The translations under genes and the position numbers were made by a program. The notes under the pieces are model-generated. The model was not told where the DNA came from and searched no databases. It saw only the letters and a program-made list of their open reading frames with translations. From Diaporthe sp. PMI_573 (taxonomy: Eukaryota > Ascomycota > Sordariomycetes > Diaporthales > Diaporthaceae), in the NCBI GenBank assembly GCA_021399435.1, contig JAJTUP010000005.1, positions 1,116,001 through 1,180,000 of the forward strand: DNA of 64,000 nucleotides, in the 5' to 3' direction. Within the stretch, counting starts at the first letter, position 1, and each line of letters begins with the position of its first letter. Positions 22,718-34,860 of this stretch are shown here, piece after piece.

Positions 22718-24394
22718 CTATTCTTTCCAGGCTTTCCAGTCCGAGAATTTGACATTGCCATTCTCATCGTTTCTCGGAGCGGGCTGGAATTCGACAGCCA
22801 GGTTCATATGTTTCGTGTGCTGAAACGCCTCATGCCAGACACGAACAGTTGGATGAGATGGGGTGTGATAGAAAACCAAGAGTTGGTGCTTTTCTGTGTC
22901 GTGGGGCTGGCCCAGGTAAGATCTCTTCGCGAATACAATGACCATTCCAAGGCGTAGCACAGGGAATTGCCGCTGTGAGTCAACTACGATACAGGCAAAC
23001 CTCAGTCTTGGCATGTGTCTTGTGGCACGCCCCACGGCCTTCAAAAACGCATCTTTCTCCGGCGCACGCATGGGATTGCTTCCGTTGACGATTTGTCCTG
23101 CGAGCGTCAGGCTTTCGAGGTGTGACCATGAGGGTCGCGATGCGAGTTCCACATCTTGAGCCTTGTCGTGGAAATGTTCGAAAAAGATGGACAGGTCAAT
23201 AAAGCCATCCATCAAGAGCCACTTGAGACGGTAGCTGATTTCACGGATCGATGAAATAGTTGCCCCAGTGAGGATGCTGCCAAGTCCCCTCTGCGATTTC
23301 GTTTGACCTGGACTTTAGTCAGCTGTGCTTCCTCGGTCCCTTGATTAGAAGGAAAGGGGGTAAATCTAGAGAATAAGCGGGGAAATCACTCACGAGAGAC
23401 GACTGGGTGCATGAGTTCCGGTTCTGTAAGATGTGGTGTTTCGAGACGGAAGCCACACATGAGTTCTATAAGTAGTCAAATTACCGTTAGTCACGGCTCA
23501 TTAGACAAAGCTTGGCTTACGACAGGGAGAAGAGATGCTTACCGTTGATTTTGTTGTCCCTCTCATTCTCACCTGAGAAGCACCAGGGGTTGAGATAGAG
23601 TCTGGTCGATCTCAAGCGCGGCAGCTTGCGGAGGAGGCAAAGCAGAGCCGGGGGAAACTTGCAAAACGCACCGTTATGTTTCATATTGATATGCAAGGCA
23701 TCAATGCATGGGATCGTCGGTAACTGTTTGATTTCCTCTCGCAACTGATGTAAAGGAAAATCCTGTAGCTCGATGTCGAGCGTCACCACGAGCAAATCAT
23801 GTGCGACTTCCTTTGGGTTAAGGTCCGGAAGAGTCTCAAAACGCACTCATAACTGCCTCCAGTGCGATAAAACATGGCAGCTTTGGAGCCACGTCGTCGG
23901 TGCGTTGGATACTCTTTGTATGAGTCAAGCCGTACCGCAGCCAAGTGTCGGCGTCTTGGTCCAGTGACAATGACCGAAAAGTCGACGAGGTCGGAAAGTT
24001 CGCCAGGTCCAGAATCAGGCACCACATGGAGGTGAAGAAACCTGAAGAGCTGCTTCTCAATCTTATCCTGCCACTCCATGCTGACGCATGCAAGCGGCGC
24101 TAGACTGGGCGGCTGTTTGCTCTGTAGTTGCACACGCAAGACACCGCGACGTGACTGCAGCACAAGAGGGCTGCCTTGGGTCGCGAACCATTTCATCCGA
24201 CGCTGGCGGGTGTCTTGTATGCAAAGCCTGGTGATTTCCAAACGCAGCTCGGCGGGGAGCCGCAAAAAACGAGAGAAAGATGTGGTGGTTCGACGTTGTG
24301 ACACGCGAGTGCGTAGGGAAAGGGTCCTTGAAAACGGGGGATTGTCGTGGCGTGCAGGGTTGACGAAACCAAATGGGGTCCCGATTTCAGTCAT
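22718..24394 (-). pseudogene. F-box-like protein (DUF6546-type), frame broken once
   Basis: Fungal F-box-like family: an N-terminal FLRLPAELRLEITRLC helix, then LAPLACVSMEWQDKIEKQLFRFLHL, a conserved SVIVTGPRRRHLAAVRLDSY block, and a C-terminal domain beginning RGLGSILTGATISSIREISYRLKWLLMDGFIDL and ending near NLAVEFQPAP. Exons on the minus strand from ATG 24394: to 23543, then 23465-23394, then 23307-22718. Introns are in phase. Within exon 1 the frame changes near 23820-23850, between ECVLRLFRTL and NPKEVAHDLLVVTLDIEL; one missing base (or two extra) would explain it. A cryptic intron is less likely because none of the GT..AG pairs I tried restores phase. The two 15-bp repeat arrays flank this gene. 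Confidence 0.65.
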
Positions 24395-25416
24395 GGTGGC
24401 CTGGGGTAGTCGAAGGCATCGAAGAAGGTGTCGTTTGTATCTGTGATGAACAATGTCTGTCGAGGTGTTGCGGCAAACTTCAGGTGCTGCCAAGGAGGAG
24501 TCGCGGCGGAGCAGCAGGGAAGTTGAGGAGGGGCCTATTGAGTCCCTAGAGCTCAGTGGTAAAGGCAGTGGTTCAGACGCTAAAAAGCAGCCAGTTTTTC
24601 GGGGGGTACTTAGCTACGGTGGCCAATGCTGGGTTCAGAAGTGAATGTGCTTGTTTGTTCCCTGGAAGACTTTAATTGCATCGAAGAGAAAGGCTGGACA
24701 TAAGTGACAAAATACAACGGAGGCAGCAAAATGCTGACGATTATTTTCCTGAGCACAGGGCTCATCTGACAACCTTGGAACCGAGCAGCACGCATTGTGG
24801 TGGGATCGCAGTCCAGACTCTGTCTACCTACAGGCAAAGAGTATTCGACCAATCTTTAGCAGTCTGCAACTACCCTGCACTTCGGCACACTAAGTGGTCA
24901 CAGCATCCACGCAGTGAGCCACCTGGGTAGTCCTCACTGTGCAGCCTCCTGTAGGATCACCTCCTGGAGGATAATGATGTTGTTCAGTGAGATAAACTCC
25001 TCTGGGAAAACCTCCTATAGGAAAACCACTGATGGGAAAACCACCCATGGGAAAATTTCTTCTGGGACAGCCTCCAGATGTCCAGCCGGTTCTCCCATTC
25101 GCATTGTTACTCGTGCGCGTCCAACCACAAGATACCCTAGGGTGCTGACTAGTCTATGTCACAGCGTCCGCTCGTCAACCACGAATAGCAATATTTTCTC
25201 CTCACGCTTGACCTCCAATACGAGCCACTTGAGCTCCTCGTCGGGGCCTGGGTCTTCCCAGTCCTCGTATTCTTACCGCACAGAGGCGTCTGTCTCGTAG
25301 GTGTAACGCGCACTGTGTTGGTAATGGCCGGCACGCGCAGCGAGACTTGCGACCAGTCGCCTGAGGCGTAGATCAATGTCTGAATAAATACCATTGGTCA
25401 CCATACTTGAAGATCT
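24395..25416. other. intergenic containing a 15-bp tandem repeat
   Basis: No recognised gene. An open frame 24914-25300 covers the repeat array at 24950-25075 and then a Ser-rich tail; it has no family motif and is probably fortuitous. Confidence 0.45.
24950..25075 (+). repeat. degenerate 15-bp tandem repeat, locus 2 (about 8 units)
   Basis: About eight units with consensus close to YATGGGAAAACCTCC, one of them lengthened by 6 nt. Read in the open frame they give pentapeptides CRITS, SGKTS, YRKTT, DGKTT, HGKIS, SGTAS. Same period, orientation and consensus as 22000-22149. Confidence 0.75.
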
Positions 25417-27518
25417 CTAGCGCCTTGTATCTCGACCCTGGTCCTCAAGCGCTACCTCTGCATCCACTGCAACTAAACGCCTAGTTGTCCGAAGTTTCGT
25501 CCATAGAACAACACCCAAGGCAACAAGATGATACGTAATTAAGTAACCAGAGACCCAAGCGAATGCATTGACAACATACTTGCGAGTAGACCTGTCGCGT
25601 GTGAAGTTTGGGAAATGCCAACCAATGACCCACCATGCCAACCAATGATGCTGATAGTTGATCCAAGCGTTCAGTCCGAAAAACAGTACTGAGACGCTCG
25701 CACACACCGAAATATGAAGCACAGTGGCTTTTCGTTGTCGATTCGACCAGTCTTCCGGGTACCAGAATTTGAAAATGAATTCAGCTTGCATGTGGAGCAA
25801 TATTGTGATATAGGTAGTAAATGGGTGGAGGAGGAAGACTGCGTCAAGGTTCAGGCCCAGATATTCCACGGTATAGTCGCTCATACTTATAAAGAAATTC
25901 GCCGCCAACAGAAACACTTGGTAAAAATACTGGTAGATGACATAAGATCTCCAAGGCCATGTCTGCTCAAAAGAAGACGGTTGATCGAGGTAAAGCATGA
26001 TTGGTGTTTTCTCCACAGAATCTGTACTCGAAGGTCCATGTTCTTCATGGTCGTCCGTAGAAGCGGTTGATGTGTCGTGATGTGGTTCCGATGCAGACGG
26101 CGATGCTTCGTTTTCGCGTTCAGCATATCAACATGACATCGTAAAGAGGAGCAGAAGTGAATAGAGAGAGCTAACCTGTGGTGTATGTTTTCATCAATAA
26201 AGCGAGAAGTTTCTCGGCCAACGAGACCAATGGGTAGATTAATAGAGCTATCGGTAGGATCTGGCCGAAAGTCCATTGATTTTGGGCCCCGTCAGTCCAC
26301 CGATGGTATCGCAGATTGTCGGCCCGCCTCGTCACCCATCCGATGGAGCCCAGCGCAAAGACCAGCTTTCATTCATCAGCCACACTGAAAGCTGGGATAG
26401 GGGTATTCAGACATACCTCTGACAGCATAGAGGTGAGGAAATCGCGGTGTAGCTCGACGGAAAGCAGAAGTGCCAGCACTGATGGCTCTATGCCGTGAAC
26501 CAGGTAATGCTGTAAGACAGTAGGTCCTACCCTTGAAGTCATGTAGTCAAGCTTTCTTAAGACGGCGATGGATGCAGCTTCGCAAACAGGCCCAATTCTG
26601 GACATTATTTGAGAGGCCCGGACACTCAGTTTGACTGCTCGTGTGAAGCATGTGACCAATATGATGGACAATGAAATTATCATAGACAGAAATCGGTCGA
26701 ATGTGTCAGAATTCATATAAGAAGTGTTCCTATGGGAGACTGCGTGCCAAACCTCTCGTATGCGTTCTGGGGTGATTGCGCATATGGCATAGTGAACGGG
26801 TCGGGAATTGATAGATTCTGGTCCGTACCAGAATCCCGTAAGTAAAGTTGCCATGAGTAGCATAACAACAAGAAAAGTCATGAATGATAGAATCCAATAG
26901 CGCTTTCGGGGCCTGTCCAGTAAATAGGAGCGGAAGCTTGTCATTGCCGCCACATTGGTAACGTGGCACGACCAGGCGAGCAGGACGACCATCTCCCAGT
27001 GATATTCGGACAATGCAGCATTGAAGAGGACAATCACCCCACTGACCAATATTGCAATACCGGTGTACGTCTGGGCTTCCGAAATTGTTATGACAAACTG
27101 TTAAAATGGTATTAGAGTACAGGTGAGTGCACCGTTCGAGGTGACTAACCGCATGAAGTGCATCATGAGTCTCCTTGACCATTCGTTCTTCCAGGAGCGA
27201 TGGAGACATTGATCGCAAAGCACGTTGGAACGGGGTAACGGCAGCTCTATCGACCTGATTTCCCAGCCTGGCGGGGTTTTGGTGTACGCCAGGAGATGGG
27301 ACCAGGCCAAAATAAAGGAAATAATCCGCAAAGCTCAGCAGAACAACCATAAACCCTACAGTGATGAAAGCTACAACGACCTTGTAATCATCAGCAGGGA
27401 TTTGCAACTTGGGTATAAGCGCATCACTGACTCCGATCCCAGATATGTCCGAATACTCCTGATCAGGCTGGTGAGACCCTGGAGAGGAGCATTTGTACTT
27501 CTCGTATATGCTGACCAT
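25417..27518 (-). CDS. multi-pass membrane protein of unknown function
   Basis: Four exons join in phase on the minus strand: 27518-27150, 27097-26417, 26365-26176 and 26105-25417, giving 642 residues. The N-terminus has the Cys-Pro-x-Asp-(Q/P)-(E/D)..GIGV pattern (KCSSPGSHQPDQEYSDISGIGV) seen in a fungal family of uncharacterised integral membrane proteins. About ten hydrophobic segments follow, among them VVVAFITVGFMVVLLSFADY, FLVVMLLMATLLTGFW and FGQILPIALLIYPLVSLAEK. The WTFGQILPI motif is typical of that family. An acidic/Ser-rich linker (exon 4 start) precedes a C-terminal group with about four further membrane segments. The intron 3 acceptor (ACGAAG) is not pyrimidine-rich. The upstream in-frame GTG at 27566 is ignored in favour of the first ATG; an additional 5' exon cannot be excluded. 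Role unknown. Confidence 0.7.
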
Positions 27519-28769
27519 TTTCAAAGACGGCAATCTACCATCGGCCCAACACTCGATAATAGACACGGGTACTAAAAACTTGGATGCGATCTTTCAAGAT
27601 GATTTGTCTGGATTGCGGGGCAATGGTAAACAAAAAATAATGATGATGAAGTTAAAAGTCGTGACGGTGGAAGTGGTCAGTAGCTGACGACAGTCTCTTG
27701 AGGTAACACAACCGACATAGCCGCGCTAACGGCAGTTGTAGCACAATGGTAAGCGATAGGACAGGCTCCTCCAGAGGAGGCTTTTTGCCAACGAATCTGA
27801 GACCGTCGGTCAGGATGCACCAGTTGACGCCGGGTTCAGCCGCACCACCTCCTATCGCAGAGGACGCAGTGTCACCAGTGGCAGCAGATATAGAGCCAGT
27901 ACCGCTCCCTCCTGCTGTCACGAGAGGAGACTCAGAGACAAAGCAGCTGTCCTTCATACGTCAATTTAATCTAAGTCGGCGCTTCCTTCTATCTAAGGGC
28001 AAGGTCTGCTGGAAATCGAAGGGGCCAGGGTTAAATGCTTGAGGGTGTGGGCGCTTGTGCTACCTAGCGAATGCGGTGGGGCCCGCTTTGCACACGCACG
28101 CACACTCACACCTGCTCTATTATTGCGGAAGTGACTATCATGAGGTTACTGAAGCAGGCTGTCTGAGCTAGTGGGAGTAATGATATTATTGCTAAGCAGC
28201 TGGGTAGTGAATTGCTACCTACTGGGACAAGGCCTTGAATATATCATGACCCTTTCCGGCCTCTTGATAATTGGTAAGGGAGATGTCTATTAGATAGGCC
28301 ATCTGCTCTTAGTCATCTTCTATATAGCGGTCCTGGATTAGCTGTCTTAAGCCAGCTCCAGCTTTTGCGATAATAAGGGTATCATTTACAAGCCCTATAG
28401 TCAAGGATCTGGCTCCAGTGGCATAAGATACATACACGACGTCTCTAGAATTGTCCTTATAGATTTTAGCCATCTTGGAGGAGCTCTACATCCCACGATT
28501 AAGCAATGTTGGCGGCGATAGACAGCATTCATGGAAAGGCACTGTCTACATTGCATGGGCTACCTTTCAGATATTAATGAATGACTCGCATTAAAATTAA
28601 TCCAGCTCTACAAAAACACACTGACTCTCCCATTACAATTTGAACTTCTCCCGGGCTCTTGCCTGCAATTTTCCGCCTAGGCCAGATCTCAATATCCGCC
28701 TCACACGTGGTCACCGACAGATTACATCCACAGTGCCCTGATGGGTACAGCTCTCAGGCCGGAGTGCCC
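27519..28769. other. intergenic with a stop-riddled gene relic
   Basis: Short open frames on both strands around 27650-28040 overlap each other and show no domain. The TA-rich part 28150-28480 holds the relic described at 28309-28473. Confidence 0.45.
28309..28473 (-). pseudogene. unidentified decayed coding fragment
   Basis: A 54-codon leftward frame starting ATG and reading like real protein (VVYVSYATGARSLTIGLVND, then LIIAKAGAGLRQLI) ends at TAA. The same frame continues as plausible protein for about 60 more codons interrupted by TAG/TAA codons at positions where CAG/CAA would fit. The bias to TAG resembles RIP, so this is probably part of a dead repeat. I do not recognise the family. 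Confidence 0.35.
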
Positions 28770-29585
28770 TTAAGCTCCGCAGGTCAGATCACCGGTAGAC
28801 TGATCAAATGTGCAGCGGCTGCTGTAAGTGTAGCTCAGCTACAGGCAAACTTGGTTAGTTCTCTGAGATCTGACCAGATTGGGAGTTTTTACTCACGTTG
28901 ATGAAACCACCGTCACCCTGAGTGTAGAACTGGTTGTTCGCAGTCATGTACATGCAGTCGTAGCTGAAAAGCGCACATTAGCCTCGTCAAGACACGGAAG
29001 GACGCGAATGACAGGTCTGGGATAACTCACTCAGTGTTAAGCTGGCCCAGCTCCAGCTTCGCCGACACAAGGCCGTCGATGCCGGCAGGGTTCTGCAGCT
29101 TGTAGCCCTTGTTGTAGCAGACGGCCGCGGGGAACTTCTGGTAGTCCGGGTTGCGAGCCCACATCTCGGCGGTGGTCTTCTTGGAGAACTCCTCGCGGGC
29201 CTGGTTCCACTTGCCGAGGTTCTTGATGGTGTCGGCGCCGATCTCGACGGCGATCTTGGTCAGGATGGCGACGCCCTTGACGGCCGCGATTCCGGCGACT
29301 GCCACGACCGGGGCGATGCGCTTCTGGAGCGCCTCGGAGGTCTGGTCCTCGGGAGCGGGCGCGACGGTGAACTTGCCATCAGCTCCCTGTGTGGCACACT
29401 TGTCAGCAGGCGTGGCAGATGAATGGGCGCGCCGGGGGGAGGGAATTTACCTTCTGACCAGTCAGATCAGTGGTGGTGGAGGGGGGAATGTTGGCATTGG
29501 GAGGGGCGGTGGCTTGAGGAGCTGGAGCAGCCAGGACGGAGGCGCACAGCGCCAGCTGGAGAAGAGTGGTGAGAGTGAACTGCAT
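28770..29585 (-). CDS. small secreted protein, DUF7888-like
   Basis: A 208-residue predicted secreted protein. Exons 29585-29451, 29386-29031, 28963-28897 and 28838-28770 total 627 nt with every junction in phase. Residues 1-20 are a signal peptide ending VLAAPAP. A Pro/Thr linker follows, then the conserved domain: VAVAGIAAVKGVAILTKIAVEIGADTI (an Ala/Gly-rich amphipathic or hydrophobic helix), NLGKWNQAREEF, AAVCYNKGY, ELGQLNTDYDCMYM, NNQFYTQGDGGFINLSY and a C-terminal pair of cysteines. Four Cys probably form two disulphides. The domain is known in small secreted fungal proteins, sometimes listed among candidate effectors; no activity is established. TATAAG at about 29725-29730 lies 140 bp upstream of the ATG. 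Confidence 0.88.
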
Positions 29586-30807
29586 GGTGGATGAGTTGGG
29601 TGAAGAAGACTTCGTAAGATGAAGATATGATGGCTAAAGAAGCTGGAGTGTCTGAGTAGTGTTCTGAATGAGGCTTGATGTGATGATGTCGACCAAACCA
29701 AGAACATGAGGAAGACATGGCCTTCTTATAGAATTCATCGTGGCCTCGACAGAGCCGAGCGATGATGTCTATTTCCATGGTCCCTCTGCAGCATGGGGCG
29801 CAGGACTTGCAGCTCTCGCTACGATTTACCGGTTTGTCTTCCGCAATTTCGCCGGTGCTAGAAGCAATCGCAGGCTGTGTCGTAGTCTGTGAAGGTGGGA
29901 TGAAGCAGATGTTGCCAGAACTAGTTCAGGGCATCTCCTCCCATGAAGAGCCGAAAATCTAGCCCCAATTTGCATAAAAGGATTACCTACGATCCTCTGC
30001 ACTTCATGTCATGCACATGGGTGCCTCGCAAAGCTTACATTGATGACAAGACACGATGTAAGCTGCGCTTTGGGCGCTTCGAGGAGACGCCATAGCCCTG
30101 CGAGCTGTTTGTGCGGCCTGATCGGACGAACACCAGGAGGTGTCGTCTGGCAGGAGAGGTGGCGCTGCGCCTCGATCCAACGAACTACTGTGGACGAACT
30201 CCCGTGCCGAGCCGTTCCAGCCCGTGCCTGGCAGGCTAGCCCATCCCGGACGGCACCCAGCGGGCTGGAAGCTTATTCTCGTTTCGCTTGACCGTTGCCA
30301 ATCGGATTCGCGAGCCAGAGGAACAGCACCCCACCCACAAGGACCCCGCCGTTGAGGCCTCGATCATGCGGCTGAAATGCACGTACGCCTGGTTCGCGGT
30401 TTATCTGGGGTAGCCAATCGGGCTGGCCCGTCAGATCCGGCTCGTACCGGGCTGACGGCGAAACATCTGCCGGGCCTGTTCTCTCGCGCGATCCATCCGA
30501 ATCTTGAGGTTTCATTGACAGGTCGCCTTACGATCCACGACTCGCGGACGACAGCGTCACAGAGCGCGCGACGGTCGCGAAAGTTCCAGATGTCATCCGA
30601 TGTCTCTTAGAGAGAAGCCTCTGGTCAAATCTCTTAGCCGAGGGATAATCTATTGCTGCTAGAAGACGCTGCAAAACAGAGGACTTGCGGGATAAACAAA
30701 TCCCCAGTGAAGGTTTCAAAGTATGCGAGCCAAGCAATTGAAGGGTGTCAAATCCATGTTTTCAAAAGCCTGAGCTCGGAACCATTGTAAGTCCATCCTC
30801 ATATTAA
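29586..30807. other. intergenic, no gene seen
   Basis: Promoter of the DUF7888 gene, then GC-rich DNA (30040-30600) with overlapping open frames on both strands that carry no motif. Confidence 0.5.
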
Positions 30808-31185
30808 CATCTAATCAGTGATGTTATTGGATTGGAGGCAATTTGGATTGGACTGGATTTGTCGGAAAATGGCTGGACTGGATTTGGGTTTCTCGAAGAT
30901 TTGGACTGGATTGGATTGATTGGCAACCAGCTCCTGGAGCTCCAATGGTCTAACCTGATAAGGCAAGAGCTAAGCCTAATTGAGTGGTCATGAGGAGTCT
31001 CCCGTCGCAGCTGCCGTCGCAGACCACGACACGACGCGCGAACTATCGTTCCGCTATTGGGTTAACATCCAACGCGTGCAGATTGCTACGCTATTAAAAG
31101 CACGGAGGCAAACGCGTCGCTCGCGACTTCAGCAGTCCTTCTACTGTGGCAGACGTGTCTGAACAGTCCACTCACCAGCTACACC

Positions 31186-31662
31186 ATGGCCACTATCTCC
31201 AGCTATTTCGGTGCTGCCAGCGGTCGCCGTCCTGATTCTGACAGAGTTATTCTTGCTCCAACATATATTAGTCCTCGCCCAAACGACCCCGACGGAACCC
31301 TGATCGAACCCGACGAATTCAAGCTGAATGGGAAGCAATATGTACGCTACTCTGTTGTGGCAAAGTCCCAAAAGCACACCAAGAAAAGGACATCAGTCGT
31401 CTGGCAGTATGGTGAAGACATACAACTCAAGCAGGACCCGACGAAGACGTTCTGGTACTGTTATCTGTGCGAACAGCAGCAGCGCCAACAGGGACTTCCT
31501 ATTTCCGGCAAGGGCAATTGTACTACCTTAAACCACCTGGAATCGAAACACCAAATCATCGCTCACGGCTCCGGATGGACGTCATTGAAGCCAGCGAGTG
31601 CTTACGAGCTTGGTATGGTCGCCCGGAGCAGAAGGCATTTGATGACTCTGCCATCGGTTTGA
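31186..31662 (+). CDS. BED zinc-finger protein from deleted hAT transposase
   Basis: An intact 158-codon frame with a good start context (CACCATGGCC). It encodes the DNA-binding N-terminus of a hAT transposase: a polar leader, then SVVWQYGEDI, the BED finger with Cys92, Cys95, His117 and His122 (FWYCYLC...LNHLESKH), and about 35 out-of-frame residues after the deletion junction. If translated, it would be a DNA-binding protein without catalytic domain. Whether it is expressed cannot be judged from sequence. Confidence 0.7.
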   Translation: MATISSYFGAASGRRPDSDRVILAPTYISPRPNDPDGTLIEPDEFKLNGKQYVRYSVVAKSQKHTKKRTSVVWQYGEDIQLKQDPTKTFWYCYLCEQQQRQQGLPISGKGNCTTLNHLESKHQIIAHGSGWTSLKPASAYELGMVARSRRHLMTLPSV

Positions 31663-31793
31663 TGGAGGGTGAGGCAGGGAGTACAGTTGGGGCGGATGGG
31701 CTGGGTGAGGGAGAGGAAGGCGGCGAAGATGATGGAAGCGAGAAGAACATACTGGAGACGCAAGTTGCTAGAGAACATGAGCTCCGTAGTTAG
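31560..31793 (+). pseudogene. C-terminal remnant of hAT transposase
   Basis: In a different frame from the BED part, RSRLRMDVIEASECLRAWYGR matches the end of the hAT C-terminal dimerisation region (the RNRL..xIE..xCLRxWY pattern of fungal elements), followed by an acidic tail and stop at 31791-31793. The preceding catalytic region is missing. Confidence 0.7.
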
Positions 31794-31994
31794 GTGGTGT
31801 CATAACCCAAGGACAAGAACAGTTCTACTCCAAGTCTGCTTATTCAGCGGCTCATTGATTGTCCCAAAAGGGTAAAAATATGAACTGGATCGGTTCTGGA
31901 TATCCTGGAGGCTGCCTGTCCCCACGTCTGGACTGGATTGGATCGAGGCTCGGATCCAGCTCCAATCCAATCCAATAACATCACTGCATCTAAT

Positions 31995-32889
31995 TAGTAC
32001 CATGGTCCACACCTTGGAAGCAGGCAAGAGCAGTGTCCCAAAACCTAAATCATGTGTCCCTGACTCAATCTAGAATAAGTTTTACGATATTAGACTGCAT
32101 CGGCCCGTAACCCTAAAGCTTAGTGAATGTGTCTGGTGTCTGGGTCCAGGTTGTACTACCTTGGTATGCAGCACTCGACATCAGGAAGTATCGCTCTTTA
32201 AATTGGTCTAAAATTAGAGAAATAGATTGAACAGCCAAAAACTGTAAGAATTGAACTGCCGTAATGTGTTAAAGCGGCAATCCGGGAGAGAATGCATGGT
32301 CTGATACCTCTCATTTGTTTGAACCAGGTGTGTGTGATGCCCGCCAAAACACAGAAAGGCGCGCAAAAATAATGGGCCACACCTCCTGAAAACTTGTTTA
32401 CTGTGTGAATTCTACCGAGACAAATCCGTACTGGAGCTGAGCTCGCATTGAGTTCGCAGAAACGGATAGTGTGCCGAGGGGCGATGTGGCCGTGTCCTGG
32501 GCAAGGACGCAGGATCGCAGGTCGAGGAATGGGGAGGCCTTATGACTCCTTGTCAGCCGCTACTCAGACTTTGAAAGAGCCAATCGCGTTTCACAACTAA
32601 ACAACACTATGGTTATCGTCGACAACTTCCGTCGGGAGCATTGCATGGGGTCTTTGTCGCTGTCGACATTCTAATTTTGTAGATCACGGCAGTCCAAAAA
32701 CCCACCTCGGCTTGAATTGACAATTGGGGCTGCCGCTGCGAAATTTGATAGCTTGCTATACGGCAATACACGAATCCATCTTGGAAGAGAAAAACGCTCC
32801 TTTTGCTCCAGTCATGAGTTCATTGCATTGCTGATACCGTCAATGTGGTCCCGGCAATTTACTGAGAAGCAGCTAGAGATCCGTCATGT
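31995..32889. other. intergenic, no gene seen
   Basis: No supported gene. Short frames near 32200-32380 and 32717-32905 have no motif. Confidence 0.5.
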
Positions 32890-34070
<1,181 letters not shown>

Positions 34071-34860
34071 GATGAATCTTTGCTACCAATGATGTTCCTC
34101 TCTATAAGTTGTGTCTTGATTTCACCTACACGTCGACATGGCCAGAACTCGTGAGGTGTCTTGTAGAATTTATGCTGACTCGCGTCGGCTACCACTGCTG
34201 CCGGCTCGCTCCGCCGAGGCCGGCCACGATGTCGTCCCGCTACACAGGCGGTGAGGTCCACTTCGAAGCAGCTAAGAAACAAGGAAATCCCCAATAGCTT
34301 TGGGGCCGCAGGCCCCGTACCTGATCCGGGGCCCCACGGGCGCTCCGTCTGGACTTGGATTCTGTACATTGTTCTATGCCAGAAGAGGCAGTTCCGCCAA
34401 GTCCGAAGGTGTTGTCGCCAGGCTGTTCATCTCTTTAGCCCGCGTCGCATCAATTCTCGCTCCACCATTTGATGAGATGCCGAAGCTGCAAGTTAAGAGT
34501 TGGTAATCTTGATGTACCGCAACACCACTGATGCCACCTAAGCTGTTTGAATTGCTGTGAGCATCACTGCTCGGAGGGTCCGCTTAACGTCCTCCTTATC
34601 CCGCGAGGCTGCGTCATTTTGGTTTTCTGCTGGTAGCTTGACGAAACCCCTTGTCACTTATCTGCCAACGACTTCCTATCTGTGATTTTCCATTCCCTGC
34701 GCTCGTGAAATTATGTTTCGGAGAGAGAGCAATGGGGCTGCTCCGGGGGCTGGAAGAAAATGTATCAAGCAGCCAGTGCAAATTAACATGCTGCGTGGAA
34801 CAAATATGAAACAAGCTCTTGCTTCCCAGATAATGTGCAGACAGTAGCACTAAATGCTCC
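34071..34860. other. intergenic, no gene seen
   Basis: No supported gene. A perfect 6-bp stem hairpin GGGGCC-GCA-GGCCCC lies at 34302-34316, next to another GC palindrome GGGGCCCC at 34328-34335; significance unclear. Confidence 0.5.

Larger units (their letters stand above)
30816..31986 (+). mobile_element. internally deleted hAT transposon with intact termini
   Basis: A 1,171-bp element with perfect terminal inverted repeats (CAGTGATGTTATTGGATTGG at the left end, its complement at the right) and a perfect 8-bp duplication CATCTAAT at 30808-30815 and 31987-31994, the size diagnostic of hAT elements. Subterminal TGGACTGGATT-like motifs recur on both sides, as in transposase-binding regions. 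Inside, the N-terminal BED zinc-finger part of a hAT transposase (31186 on) is joined at about 31556 to the extreme C-terminal part of such a protein, so the RNase-H-like catalytic core is absent. It is therefore non-autonomous. The perfect TSD and TIRs point to a fairly recent insertion. Confidence 0.92.

Noticed and set aside
24914..25300. 128-codon Ser/Thr-rich frame as a cell-wall protein
   Set aside because: No signal peptide or GPI site; the first part is the 15-bp repeat and the rest lacks any motif.
27731..27770. Possible tRNA D-arm-like TAGCACAATGGTAAGCG
   Set aside because: No matching acceptor stem, anticodon arm or T-loop could be built around it.
34302..34335. GC-rich hairpin and adjacent palindrome as a terminator
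   Set aside because: No gene ends here in a suitable orientation, and stem-loop terminators are not a feature of fungal nuclear genes.
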